Origin: Dipteris shenzhenensis
Taxonomy: Eukaryota > Polypodiophyta > Polypodiopsida > Gleicheniales
NCBI GenBank assembly: GCA_047967505.1
Contig: CM106538.1
Strand: one strand, 5' to 3'
Length of the DNA stretch: 64,000 nucleotides
Shown here: piece by piece, positions 22,701 through 32,600 of the stretch
Numbering within the stretch: position 1 is the first letter of the stretch
Layout of the letters: the number at the start of each line of letters is the position of its first letter
Position numbers and translations under genes: made by a program
The notes under the pieces: model-generated
Database searches by the model: none
Told to the model about the DNA's origin: nothing
The model's input: the letters and a program-made list of their open reading frames with translations, nothing else

Positions 22701-25033
22701 TGATAGCTAGCATCACAGCCTGGTGCATTTGGGTTGCTCGTTATAGCGTTGTGATGGGTGGACAGCAGGTGTGCTCTAGGTGGGCACCTTGCCATCCTTA
22801 TGGGTGCAAGGATGGGTAGAATCTGAGCGTTTGTAAGACCTAGCCCTTTGGCACTCTTTACTTCTTCACATTTTTGAGATCTCTCTATTGGTGGTATTGC
22901 TCTCCTAACTGGCTCCTTGCTGCTGTTGTATGGTTCTCATAGCGAGTGAGCTGCAAACCCTGTGGAACAGTCTGCAAGGAGCTAGCCTGAACAGTGACAA
23001 GGACCCTGCAGAAGGCGAGGGGTGCTTGCTCATGGATATGGCAACTCAATGCATTATTCAGTAAAATGCAGTTGAGTAAGAACCTCTTTCCTTTATCCTG
23101 TTTCAAGATATTCCAAGGTTCAGAGGCAATCTGGTAAAGCAGCATGCCTGGTGAGCTTAAGAAGAAGGTCTACCCACATTCAAAGCCAATGACTCTACAT
23201 ATAATGGTGCATTTGTTGAATATACACCCACAATGCAGCCCTTGACAGTGGTGTGCAAATCAGTAACCATTTTATCCGAATCCTTGTATATTAAACCTAA
23301 TGTTTAGTAGATGCCACAGGCTGCCTTATCATCCATATAGGGTTTGGTTGAAAGACGGAGAGGCAGTCCCAAACCCAATCTGTCTTGTGCATTTTTCACT
23401 TAATGTCGCTCTTAATAAGAAATATAATTCTGAATGACTGAACAGTTATCATATTGGATTCTTTTGCTGATTATAGTTAAGCATTTTGTTGAACAAGATA
23501 GTTCATGATATGCACCTTCCAGCTAGTGCAGTTTATTAGGGAAGGCTCTAACAATTTTGCTTCTTTGTTTCCTTCCTCAGCTGGATGAGGATACCAACAT
23601 GGTCGAGGAACTTGCTGAAAGGAGGAAATTGATTCTTGACAATATAAGAGACAATGATGAGGTTGGAGCACACTACCGAAAGGTATACATTTGTGCTGGA
23701 TGGCCTTTGATTCACTTGCACACATAAGCAACATGATTTTTGGCTTTGTTCCCTTGCGTTGCAAACTCGTAATTTCTTCATTTCAAAAACAGCTACATTA
23801 CATAGTGCTTATTGGAGGGTGCAAAATAGTTTTTTTCTCATTGGATATTCGATCTGGAAGCAGGATATTGAGCAGAATGAAGCACAACGCAAAGGCTTGC
23901 AAGATGTAATTGATAAAGCTGTCTGCAGTAATGGAAACACAACATATTTGAGGATCCTAAGCCAGTATAGGCTGCTGGTAAGCTAGCAGATTAGGTGGAA
24001 CTGATTAATCTATGGTAAGTTAAGATGATGCTCAATTGAGACTAGGAAATGCTCTTCTATGATTTTGCAGGGAATGACAAACACTGAACTTCAGTTTCAA
24101 ATGGCAGTAAGGGATCAAATTATTGATAATCAAAGAGAAATTCTAAGCAACTTATGGGCTGTGCTGAAAGGCTCTGGATTGCAGCAGCAACAAATACTTG
24201 AGTTGGCATCAAGGCAAGGCATCACCATAGAAGGTTGGGGAATGCCTTCTCCAGTATCTTGCCAAACCCATAGAGAAGGGACCTCTTTGTTACGAGAGTT
24301 ACCTAAACTAAGTTCTCGTGGGACATGTAAAACATTAGGCCTATCAACTTTGACATCGTTGACATCATCAAGGTCTCACAAATGCACCAATAACAGCACA
24401 TGTATACCCAGTAGCAAAAATCTTGGTATCCAGATCGCTTCAAAATGTGAACATCAAAGCTTTTATTCAGGTGGAATGAAAAAAAATGAAGTATCTAGCA
24501 GTTTGTTCCACATTACCAATGCGAGATTTTATCTTCCCAGTTGGCCACATCTCGGAGCTGCCAATTCCCAGGATGTAACCTTTGGTGGCATTCCCTCTAA
24601 ACAGCATATGCCACTCCAGGACCAGGAATTGCCTCCAAAGGCAGTTTGTAAAAGTTGCTTGGAGATGAATAAAAATGCAGGTATATATCCAATGCGTTCA
24701 GAAGCCTTGTCTGCTGAAGCAACTTCAGATTTACAAGTGAGCAGTTGTACACGTGAGAAGAGGCAAAGTTTTCATTCAGATGACTCTCAGTGTTACTGCT
24801 TGAATAACAGTAGCATTTGTGAAACAGAGACAAATTTTGCCAATTTTAATGAGATGAGAAAAATGGACTGCTGTGAGAATATATGCAATCGAGGTGATTC
24901 CTGTGCATTCCAAAAGCTCCTTGTGGAGGACGATGGAATGGTAAGGATGCATACTCAGCAAAGCAACACAAGGGGACTTATAACACATTACTGCGGTTAT
25001 GGGAAATCTTGCTGTGGGTCTGGGAAACCCTGA
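1052..25033 (+). CDS. Kinesin-8 family motor protein, 3' nine exons (5' end outside window)
   Basis: This is a plus-end microtubule motor of the kinesin-8 (KIN-8) family. Nine exons join in frame with GT-AG borders: 1052-1143, 1277-1378, 1570-1716, 4546-4696, 4828-4890, 5259-5495, 23581-23682, 23864-23977 and 24071-25033. The first three give the end of the motor core: switch I (TSSRSHAVLEI), switch II ([14 protein letters not shown]), then [16 protein letters not shown] and [18 protein letters not shown]. They are followed by [20 protein letters not shown], the kinesin-8 neck signature (alpha-6 and neck linker). Next come helical, probably coiled-coil segments and a 320-residue last exon. 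No stop or frameshift was seen in any exon, so the gene appears functional despite a transposon-filled intron of 18,085 bp. KIN-8 motors in plants are linked to microtubule dynamics; the precise role here is inferred. It resembles Arabidopsis KIN8 proteins from memory; no search was run. Confidence 0.93.
1717..4545 (+). other. Kinesin-8 intron of 2.8 kb
   Basis: The donor GTATGC follows 1716 and the acceptor atttgcag precedes 4546. Inside, 2530-3260 is a LINE relic listed separately. The rest (1719-2490 and 3260-4545) shows no coding homology to me. A segment near 2480-2530 resembles the 3' terminus of the large LINE at 12590-12640 (a tgtagacattaatgaac-like stretch followed by tttctttcttt). 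Confidence 0.8.
2530..3260 (+). mobile_element. Degenerate LINE relic (endonuclease/RT linker region)
   Basis: This segment is collinear with part of the LINE at 5800-12655. 2690-2880 matches the linker upstream of RT (compare 9480-9680: a run starting with gagcaatgt, then the Ala-His-Ala region). 3100-3150 encodes [18 protein letters not shown], matching [18 protein letters not shown] at 9990-10040. Many stops and internal deletions make it non-functional. It sits inside a kinesin intron in the sense orientation. Confidence 0.75.
4546..5495 (+). CDS. Kinesin-8 exons for the end of the motor, neck and first coiled coil
   Basis: Exon 4546-4696 completes the motor ([20 protein letters not shown] then [17 protein letters not shown]). 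4828-4890 gives 21 codons starting [19 protein letters not shown]. 5259-5495 gives 79 codons rich in charged heptad-like sequence ([13 protein letters not shown], then [20 protein letters not shown]). At 4822-4827 two adjacent cag triplets could serve as acceptor. The second was chosen because it keeps the conserved VQKN junction. Confidence 0.92.
5860..6420 (+). repeat. C/T-rich low-complexity tract at the LINE 5' end
   Basis: About 560 bp is almost pure pyrimidine on the + strand, with many ccctcc, ctccgcc and poly-C runs. Long open frames exist here in several frames on both strands, but they encode only Pro/Ser/Leu or Gly/Glu/Arg strings, as compositional bias predicts. I treat it as the LINE 5' UTR or N-terminal leader rather than a protein domain. 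Confidence 0.75.
6463..7285 (+). pseudogene. LINE ORF1: nucleic-acid-binding protein with DUF4283-like region and CCHC knuckle
   Basis: One frame runs from about 6463 to 7285, interrupted only by TAG at 6761-6763 and 7085-7087. It begins [17 protein letters not shown]. The middle ([38 protein letters not shown]) resembles the DUF4283-type region of plant LINE ORF1 proteins. The C-terminal part has a zinc knuckle [14 protein letters not shown] (CX2CX4HX4C). In plant LINEs this protein coats element RNA. Both stops fall where Gln would be unremarkable. Confidence 0.82.
7300..8500 (+). other. LINE proline-rich linker / ORF1-ORF2 junction
   Basis: This is a Pro/Ser-rich open stretch (7495-7965) followed by a poorly conserved region with stops in all frames. 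Plant LINEs often carry a variable linker here. The part after about 8290 is also found, inverted, in the relic at 13696-16715 (compare 16500-16650), which supports it being element sequence. Confidence 0.6.
8520..12140 (+). pseudogene. LINE ORF2: AP endonuclease, reverse transcriptase and C-terminal zf-RVT-like domain
   Basis: The endonuclease is seen as [11 protein letters not shown] (about 8680), LNVYAP (about 8920), [12 protein letters not shown] (about 9005) and [10 protein letters not shown] (about 9300). RT follows: [16 protein letters not shown], then [47 protein letters not shown], and the catalytic FADD at 10677-10688. Near 11850 [14 protein letters not shown] and later CHCCSD…HCVWSC match the zf-RVT region of plant LINE ORF2. 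From 8962 to 10467 one frame is kept, with stops at 9193, 9385, 9400, 9481, 9868, 10198 (all TAG) and 10465 (TGA). A deletion near 10530 removes residues just before RQGC, and a frameshift lies near 8985. Confidence 0.88.
12638..12655 (+). repeat. A-rich 3' tail of the LINE
   Basis: A run gaaaaaaaagaaaaaaac follows the last element-specific sequence, as expected for target-primed reverse transcription products. Sequence after it (tctcatatattatgg) has no similarity to the other LINE copies. Confidence 0.65.
13146..13695 (+). mobile_element. 3' end and LTR of a Ty3-like element (PPT plus LTR copy 1)
   Basis: The LTR runs from TGTTAA at 13202 to …ACTACACA at 13695 (494 bp). It is closely similar to 21495-21968 and to the shorter 16720-17050. 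It is preceded by a purine-rich tract (aggaagggagg, about 13188-13199), and by 13146-13201, which matches 21439-21494 upstream of the other 3' LTR. It is therefore a 3' LTR, not a 5' one. The rest of that element is absent. Confidence 0.8.
13696..16715 (-). mobile_element. Inverted LINE relic, same family as 5800-12655
   Basis: The minus-strand reading is collinear with about 8290-12030 of the large LINE. 16188-16373 gives [13 protein letters not shown] (endonuclease start). 14840-15022 gives RT pieces [19 protein letters not shown] and [16 protein letters not shown]. 13720-13830 matches the zf-RVT area. It is heavily mutated. Its left end abuts LTR copy 1 at 13695 and its right end abuts LTR copy 2 at 16720, so it is a truncated spacer between two LTR pieces. 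Confidence 0.8.
16720..17050 (+). repeat. LTR copy 2 (5' LTR, internally deleted)
   Basis: It starts TGTTAACTACATTAG and ends GGACTACACA. Compared with copies 1 and 3 it lacks about 150-170 bp in the middle: the text jumps from the …ccttggag region directly to the …tccctcatagtg region. The ends are otherwise collinear. Confidence 0.82.
17055..17073 (+). other. Primer-binding site resembling tRNA-Asp type
   Basis: TGACGCCACTGCTGGGGAG begins five bases after the LTR end. It differs at about four positions from the TGGCGCC… PBS typical of plant Athila/Tat-type gypsy elements, which is complementary to the 3' end of tRNA-Asp. Three of the four differences are transitions of the G-to-A or C-to-T type. 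Confidence 0.7.
17450..17960 (+). repeat. Short tandem/interspersed repeats inside the LTR element
   Basis: From 17524 a 21-bp unit of the form gccgttgaccatgttgcatt(a) repeats almost five times to about 17626. Units alternate between an atgYtg and an acgtag core, so the real period is 42 bp. Before and after (17450-17520, 17710-17930) there are looser copies of aacccaacgcatgctg-like words. Confidence 0.8.
18100..18900 (+). pseudogene. Retropepsin-like remnants of the LTR element
   Basis: Near 18116-18160 the frame [15 protein letters not shown] matches the C-terminal ILGRP(F/W) motif of retroviral-type aspartic proteases in plant gypsy elements. At 18628-18831 [19 protein letters not shown] resembles the region around the active-site DGGA/S, here with an Arg in the triad neighbourhood. 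It is followed after a one-base frame change near 18815 by [19 protein letters not shown]. An open stretch between them (18155-18562) is not recognised. Confidence 0.6.
19410..20400 (+). pseudogene. TQE(P/L/S)-repeat coding region inside the LTR element
   Basis: The words acacaagaacct, acacaagaatct and acacaagaactt recur about every 40-70 bp and encode TQEP, TQES or TQEL at irregular spacing (for example [26 protein letters not shown] and VEVTQEASN around 19707-19840). The frame is open from about 19557 to 19961, and related words return at 20210-20390. It occupies the place where an LTR element would normally have RT. No known domain was recognised; low complexity argues for a disordered linker or gag-like tail. 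Confidence 0.5.
21484..21968 (+). repeat. PPT plus LTR copy 3 (3' LTR)
   Basis: The purine tract gaaggggggc ends just before TGTTAAATACGTTAG at 21495. The LTR ends at …GGACTAGACA (21968; 474 bp). It contains the conserved tail shared by all three copies (cgctagagtgacactag, then catttgcatgcattgctctc). Confidence 0.82.
22260..22870 (+). mobile_element. 3'-terminal LINE relic
   Basis: 22690-22780 matches 12207-12290 of the large LINE (the word tagctagcatcacagcctgg, then catttgggt). The preceding G-rich portion has no clear match. It is truncated and non-coding, in sense orientation within the kinesin intron. Confidence 0.65.
23581..25033 (+). CDS. Kinesin-8 exons for the distal coiled coil and C-terminal tail
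   Basis: Exons: 23581-23682 ([20 protein letters not shown]…), 23864-23977 ([20 protein letters not shown]…) and 24071-25033 ([20 protein letters not shown]…, stop TGA at 25031-25033). The first part of the last exon (to about residue 60, …[13 protein letters not shown]) is the conserved end of plant kinesin-8 stalks. The remaining 260 residues are Ser/Cys-rich with no recognised domain. They finish with a cysteine-rich stretch ([14 protein letters not shown] and [13 protein letters not shown]), so the tail is probably lineage-specific. A further 3' exon cannot be excluded, but the stop is in frame. Confidence 0.92.
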
Positions 25034-27828
25034 TGACTGGCTTGCGATTTCAATTATGACACTGTTTGCTATTTTTAACCTTATTCCTCTGTTGAAAGTT
25101 TGCCAGCTTCAAAAGGTGGGGGTTTTTTCCCGAATTCTCTTCCACACTGGTATTTTGAATTTCATGTGACTGTCCTTCATCTGCAGTCTCGTTTTCAGGC
25201 TAGACATGCTTCTTGAGCTCATGATCTTCTAATTTATGGGTGCTCGTGACACTATTCTGATGAACATTTTTGCTGAGGTTCTGGTTGAAGATGAATTCAT
25301 AGTTACAGCAAGTCAAGCAGTTCAACTTTGTCTGTGAGCATGACATCTTGAACCTGCTGTATGTTGTCCAGGTTCTCTGAATATAGTGAAGTACTGCATC
25401 AATAGGCTGTCAGACCATCAATCAAAAGACCAGCATTTTGGTTGATCAGTTTCCCTGTCCACGACCATGTGAGATATGTCTCTCTCAAATCCTGTATTCT
25501 GTGTTTGAAATTGCTCAAACTTTGCAACCTCACCATTGTCGAGGCATGGACAAGCCCGGGTACAGCCACACTACAGAAACACCATGTATAGAACATCAAC
25601 TATTTGTACCTCAAAATGCTTGGAATGTTAGGACCACCCACAGTGGCAAGGAACTGCAGAGAAAGCCATAGCGGAGTGTCCTTCCTTTACACACGATCTA
25701 CACACAAAAGGTTAACATAGAAACAAATGCAACTACCCACAAATCTTACAACTACTGATCCTTCTATCTCTGTTTCTGCATCCCCCTGCGGGTGTCTTTG
25801 AAGCCCTTTTCATCTGTTGCTCCCCCTTGTATTTTGTTCATCCATCCGCTTACCGCCCTCTCTTCACTTCTGGATAATTTCTGCTAATATTTTTTTTCCT
25901 TTGTGTTTTGCCTGTCTCTTCTCTTTCCACTTTCTGCCTAACTCATCATTCTTTCATCTTTCCTTTCTGTCTTAGCCGATTTCTACCTTGGCATCTTGTT
26001 ACCTCTTGTTTTATGCAATTTAGAACTGCACAAACATATTTTCCTGAAAAATCGCAGCTTCATTACTCTCATTTTCCTTCTTTTCGTTTCCCTGTTAGTC
26101 CAATATTATTATCCTCTCCCTTCTCTTGTTCCTTCATTTTTTCCTTGCTCGTATGCCTTCTATACTGAGTGTTTTGGTTTGGTTGTTCATGCAGTTCTGG
26201 TTTACAGTCTCCCCTGGAACTTCTTTCCTACCAGACCCTTTCCAACATCTCTTCCTTCTCCTTTTGTTCCTTTATCCTTCGCCTAGATTTTTCTTTTCTC
26301 TTCATGCAAAGTTCTGTTCCCTTACAGGAGATGGATCCCATGACTTTGTTCTTGGGAGGCTTTTGTTTAAATCAAGAAGAGGACTTCGCAGCAGCTTAAA
26401 CTGAATCAATTTAGGGGGAATTAATTTACTTTTTAAAAATGTTTTGAATGGCGATCCTTCAGCAAAACCCCTTGTCTTGTACCCGATGGGTGCGGTCAGA
26501 AATTCCAAGAATGGTAGCAACAATTACGGGAAATTTTTTGCTTGGTCCTGGGTCTGTCTACCTTTTTCTGCTTTGATAATCTGTAGTGACATCATTTCTT
26601 GCATCAGACTTTTTGTGAATCAGCTATTGGTAAACCTATAATATTGGGCGTCATAGTAGTATAATGCCTTCTCTATCATTCTTTTGGCCATCTTGGTTGG
26701 ACTCTCTTAAACCACCGAGTTGAGGCAACAGGTGATTACTTGTGTGGAGGCTTGTGGCATTCAAGTCTGAAGCAGTTCAGTTCTCTTGGTAACAGGGGCT
26801 TATTTCCCCCAAAGGCGAATCTGGAGGCTTCTTGAAGTTGGCTGAGCTAATATTTAGAGCTTTGAATTAGATAAATTTATCCAAAAAAACACGGGGGCTA
26901 ATATTTACCTTGAAAGTGGTACCATAGGCTAAATTTGTAACTTTACATGAGGGAAGATTTACCTAATGACCTATAGTTCCATAACTACGTTCCCCTTCTT
27001 TTATTTCCCCCTGCTAGGTAGCTGAGGAGTTGGTGTCTTGTAGGGAATACTAGACGGAGAAGGGAAGTAATCGACCCCTAGTGCAGGAGAAGTGAGTCTC
27101 TTGGTGGCCAAGGAGCGAATACTTTCTACCAAATTCTAAAGGGTAGCGTCCATCACTAGCAATATGAACTGGAAACCCCTCACCTATTTCAATGCCTTTC
27201 CTAGAGCTGCCATTAGCAAGTTCATAGCATATTGGGCAACAATGTTACTCGAGGAATCTCCTCCATCTACATGTCAAGGCTTGGATCTCTCTTGTTTCCA
27301 CACAATCAATGCACATTCTAGAGTATTCACCTTATAGCTATCACTGTTACTCCTTGGGATTGATTTGCTACCTATCCATATGATTCAAGATCCTAGATAC
27401 TGATAGCGCATACGAAAATAGGGAGGCCTGCTAGGTTGCACTAGTCTCCACAAATTGCACAGGTCAATCACTATGCACAAAGTCCTCCATGCTTTTCCTC
27501 CCTCATGAAAGAAGCTCTCCCAGCTTGAGCAATATGAGATGAGTCCTAAATCCTACTCCAAGTGGCCATACAATGTCATGCAAAATGATGAAGAGAGATT
27601 GAGAGGTATAAGTCTGAGAGCCAATCTATGGCCTTTGTACATTTGGGTCACCAAATCTACTAGGTTGCAAGACTAGCAATTGTCTCCCAAGCCAAGTCTA
27701 TGAAGGAAGGATGATATCTAAAAGTGGAGTAGAGGCATCACATCCAGGTGAGTGGCCCACGGGATCCCAAAAGATGCTATTATGTGTGCATCTGCCCCCA
27801 CATTGAAGATTTGTAGTCCAAGCACCAT

Positions 27829-27883
27829 GTGATAAACAGATCATCTCTCTTACATATGTGATAAACAGATCATCTCTCTTACA
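27829..27883 (+). repeat. 27-bp tandem duplication
   Basis: The unit gtgataaacagatcatctct followed by cttacat(at) occurs twice in direct succession with no mismatch. Confidence 0.85.
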
Positions 27884-27951
27884 TTGTGCCAAGCAAGAAG
27901 TAAAGCCATGATGGATCCTCTAGGGCCTCTTGTGGCCCCATAAGCAATGTT

Positions 27952-28375
27952 GTATGGACTCAAATCTCTATAAGGCAACGAGGCATTGGGGATTTTCTTC
28001 AAAGACCTAACAGTTCATTGGCAAACCGCCATGCTAGAATAGCGAGAAGAACATGGGAATGACTCGTATGGAAACTCTAGTGGTGTCTCCAAAAGTACGT
28101 CTAGAGAGGAGTGGTAATGTCAAAACACTTTAAATGTTGTCCTAGTGAGTGATCTATCTGTAGATTTGGAAGTTGTGATCTTTGTATGGACTCATCTTAT
28201 AAGGCATTGAGGGCATTGGGGATCTGCTCCAAAAAGCTCTCTCAAGATTCATAGTAGATTGCCATGCTAGAATAGCTAGAAGAACATGGAAATCTGGCTC
28301 ATTGGGAGATTCTAGAGGGGTCTAGGGGAGAGTTGTGGAATATCAAAACTCCTCAAAGTGTGTTCTTCTAGTGGG
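27952..28375 (+). repeat. Diverged tandem duplication, period about 231 bp
   Basis: 27952-28150 and 28183-28375 share collinear words: gtatggactca, aaggca…gaggcattggggat, gccatgctagaatagc, agaagaacatgg, tctagagaggagt/tctagaggggtct, and aatatcaaaactcctcaaa versus aatgtcaaaacactttaaa. Both copies are non-coding. Confidence 0.75.
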
Positions 28376-29408
28376 CGACACTCCTTATAATGATCTCTTG
28401 ACACTCTTGACAATGTACTTCAAGGAAGGATATTGTTCTCCATGGGTTCTCTACATTAGTCTCTGTGCACTCTCTGCTCGGTAAATGTTGAAGGGGGCAT
28501 ACCTCATACAACTCAAGTCATCATGAATTGCCTATAACTAGAGAAGGATGGGATGGATATATCAAATGGCCTCACTATACCCTACAACCTTCTTGGTGTG
28601 AAGAAGGGCTTTTTGGATAGATTCCTATGTTGGTAGTTCCAATCACCTTGGACTACATAAAGAATCATATCTCCTCCCTTGGCCCAAAGAATGCAAATAA
28701 CATGTAAGGGAGCTCTTGTGCTAGACCATCGACTTTTGGCTTAAGTGGACTTTCAATCTTTCTTGATCAAGATGAAGATTTTTGCTCCTACATCGTTTTC
28801 ATCTTTCAAGATTCTTATGCCATTTTCTCACTATTTGCCAAGCTATGTTATGGACTTGCATTTTAGAAAGTTTTGATGCTAGATAGCACGTAATCTTGAT
28901 ATGCTATTGGTAAAATTACTCATCATTTGCTAGGTGAGGCTTTGCTTGCATTGGAGAAAGCTCTAACCCTTGCATAGCGAAGATATTGAGTCTTTGTTTT
29001 TACCAAGACAAAGTCCATGGTTGCCATCATATGCAAGAACCAAACTCTCTTAGAAGCACAATTTCAACCTCCATTGTGCAAAAGACGTCCATGTGTCAAG
29101 AATGTGCACTATGTAATTGAGAGTGCTAAACGTGGAAAAAAAAATCATACACATCAAGGCATAAGTGGGTCCATTCATGCGTATAGTACAAATTCATTCT
29201 TTCCAATAAATGGTAGGGTCCCCTCCCTCTTCTTCACACAACCTCCTCCCTCTTCTTCACATTTGTACTCCTTTTTTATGGTAACAAAGCATCTCAACCT
29301 TTGGACTACAAGGAGGGGTCTTCGGTTGTGAAAGTAATTTTACATCTACAATTCCGCATTAGTGCCTTCATGTTATGCAATCAGCCATATGATATGTCCA
29401 TTGAAGAA

Positions 29409-29525
29409 ATAAGAGAAAGGAAAGAGAGCCAAAATAAGTAAGAGAACTCCAAGTGTGAGACGAACACGTTGATATAGGGAATTAAAGGAACAAGAGAAAG
29501 GAAAGAGAACCAAAATAAGTAAATA
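29409..29525 (+). repeat. Short direct repeat, about 82 bp apart
   Basis: The word gagaaaggaaagagagccaa with aataagtaa (29409-29442) recurs with one change at 29491-29525. It lies just outside the 3' end of the minus-strand non-LTR element. Confidence 0.7.
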
Positions 29526-29678
29526 CATGGATTATGCATTTATAAGTGTGTGTGTGTCTAGAGAGAAGAAGAAGAAGAATGTATTACCGTCCTCTGGGGG
29601 CCGAAATATCGACCCATGGGACCCATAAAAGTCACGATACAAGTGTCTCCTTCCTTTTATGGAAGGGGGGGAGAACAA

Positions 29679-32600
29679 TTATTTTGAAATACATTGAGTA
29701 ATACAACATTCACGATATTTAAGAACCTTGGCAATATAGTTACCCAGAGTGGCCATAGGGCTATGTGAGAGCAAGCTTGCTAGGGTGTCGTGTTCCTCTG
29801 TAATATTGTTAAAGTCCCTCCTTATGCAGGCATACCGTGTGCATGTAAGGAGGACGTGTGCTTCTGTCTCTACTTGTTCTTGGTCACACAGCTTGCAAAA
29901 TTTTTTTTCCCTTGAGACATCTCCCCAAGCACCTTTCTCTATCTCCAGAGTGTGTGATCGGGTGCGGATGAGTGCAATGCTTCTCCTTGCAATTGCAGGT
30001 ATGGGCATAGTTATGTATTTTTGTGCATTATCTTCCTCCTTGGAGTAGGTGTCCCAATAAATGGGATTGACATGCGTACAATAGTACTCATACTTAGCCC
30101 TTTTTTCAGCTGATTGCCATTTTTGCTACAATATTCCCAACAAAGCTTTATGAAATGCCTTCTCATCCATTTCCCCGGATGACATCTCCAGGTAGGATGT
30201 TACTCTCCATCTTTGGAACCATCTCTGAATGTCTTGCCACTAACTAGATGATAGCGTCTTGCTTTTGTTTGTCTTTTGCTGCCTTTTACTTGCTTCCCAT
30301 GCTTTCATTGGTAATCTCTGCGACCCCATGGACTTAACCTTCTTTATGTATTTGAAAACCCTTCGTAGTGCTCTCAGTTCAATGGGCCTTATACTAGTCT
30401 CAATAAGCATGATTGAGTATGGTGTAGTAATTTTAACTCCCAGATGCCGTCTTAGAAATGATTTTTGTATTTTTTCAATATCATTCCATTTTGATGCTGA
30501 CATGGTACCTCCCCATACTTCTACTGCATATAGGACTGTTTGTACCACATAAGCATCAAATGAAATCCGTCTGATGCTCCATCTCTTAGTGTCACTATTT
30601 CTGCAATCATTTTCAAAATGATAATATTTTCTCCACCCGGCATCAATCCTTCTGTGGACACAATCATTCCATCTATGATTTGCTGGCACATCTATTCCCA
30701 GGTATTTGAATGTGTTTACTCTCTCGATTTCCTGCTCATTGTACATAATACTTGGGGTGTTTGTAGGCTGCTTTGTTTTTACTATCATCATTTTAGTTTT
30801 GGTGACATTTACCATGATGCCGCTCTCTGCACAAAACTTGTGTAGAATGTGCATCATCCGCTGCATATTTTCTGCTGTGTATGAGAAAAAGACATCATCT
30901 GCATATAACAACAGTAGTACGGTGCATGCACAGATTTGGGGGCTCTCTAGTTGCTACTCTTGCATCATTTCTTTGACCAACTCCTCCAATCTGTCAATAC
31001 ATAGTCCAAATAATGTTGGTGACAGAGGGCAACCCTGTTTAACCCCCATATTACTATGGAATGTAGTTGACAATCCGTTTCTACCTTTGAGTTGGCAAGT
31101 TACTCTCTCATATAATCTGAAGACTGCTATTTTCAAGTGATTTGGCACTCTTAAGGAGCCCATTCTTTCGCACAAATTGTTTCTAGGCACTGTGTCAAAT
31201 GCCTTCTTAAAATCTATGAAACAGCAATAGAGAGGCTTTCCTTATAGCCGGCTCTCTTCCATTAGAACCCGTAATGTGACCAAGTGATCCACAGTGCTAT
31301 GGTTTCTTTGAAAACTAGCTTGTCCAATGGCCCTCTTTCCATTCAGTTCTGCCCATAGACTAAGTTCTGTCTCAACGATTGTGCTAAAGAGCTTGGCCAT
31401 GGTGGATCCCACCATAATGGTTCTATAGTTAGAAAGCTGGTTATGATCCCCACCTTTATATATTGGTTTCACCCAATTTTCTTGCCACTCTGGGGGGAAA
31501 CCATTAGCAATTGCATCATTAAGCAAAGAAACTAGGCAAATTTGTGTGTAGTCACCTGCCCATTTTAGTAGCTCAGCCTTTATATGCAATGTGTCATCTG
31601 CTTTTCCATTGGCCATTTTCTTTAGGCCCTCATTCACATTGTCCACAGAGAAAATATGTGGGCCATTGTAGTGAGCTATGTCTGTGGACATAGGTAAGGC
31701 ATGTGGGTGGTGTAGAGTTGCTTGGCATATTGGAGCATTTCTTCATCTGTGAAATCTCCCATGATTTCTTTTGATCTCCCTTTAGTTTGCCTCAACGTTC
31801 CTCTCGGGTTCTTAGCAAACTCAATGGCACCTTTCCACTCTTTGTCTAGTTGATATTTCCTCTTTTTTCTCTGAGTGAGTGCATGGAAGTGTTTTTCAGC
31901 CTCTTTACGTTGCATGTCATTTGGCATCTGTTTAATTTTCAGCTTGGCTTTTATGCATTCATCATCAAACCATTTGTTTTGTGGTAAGCCCTTCGTGCAT
32001 ACTCTCTTGATCTTTTTTTGACCCATGACTGTATGTACAGCTGAGAGTAAAGTCTCTTTCATCTCGCTCCAGTTTAGCCTTGCAAACCTCCTTAATAAGA
32101 GCATCGGTAGTGTCCGCATACTTCTCCCTCTTGTCTATGTCCATACGAAAAGACCAATTCTTTGCTACATGGACTGGAGTTTCTGCCAAATGGGGTATGT
32201 GCATTTTGAGATAAAGGGGAGTATGATCTGATTCTGGATACTTTGGGCCAATTATATAATCATGTACCAAATTTACTGCATCAAGTGAAATTAAAGCATA
32301 GTCTACCACACTTGATCTTCCACTAGCTGGAAAGCATGTGGGAACTCTTGTATGTGGAAAGAGGTCTGATCCATTCAGCACAATCATATGAAGCCCATTC
32401 ACTAGGCTTGTCAATGCCTCTCCATGTGCATTTACTTCCTTGTCCTCCGAGTGTCTGTGCCACTTGGGGTCTATCTCAATTTCTTTGTCTTTGTCATATT
32501 CATGCCCTGTAAGTGATTGAAACTGGGTGTCCCCAATGCGTGCATTCATGTCTCCTAGAATCAATACTCTCCCCTTGGCATTGAATTCCACCAAATTTGA

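Larger units (their letters stand above)
5496..23580 (+). other. Giant kinesin-8 intron (18,085 bp) filled with retrotransposons
   Basis: The donor is GTGATC after the exon end at 5495, and the acceptor is the pyrimidine-rich ttccttcctcag ending at 23580. The exons on both sides read in one frame (…LDDLIAKHQ then [10 protein letters not shown]…), as expected for a kinesin-8 coiled coil, so the gene is continuous across it. It contains a full-length but broken LINE, LTR-element remains and two further LINE relics. The stretches 12656-13145 and 22870-23580 show nothing recognisable. Confidence 0.9.
25034..29330. other. Kinesin 3' UTR and intergenic stretch without recognised genes
   Basis: The 3' UTR begins at 25034; I see no clear AATAAA within the next 350 bp. 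Open frames in 25900-26640 are short and hydrophobic or T-rich (many ctt/ttc runs) and resemble nothing known to me. 27000-28900 has stops in all frames and contains two tandem duplications listed separately. It is probably decayed repeat sequence. Confidence 0.5.
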
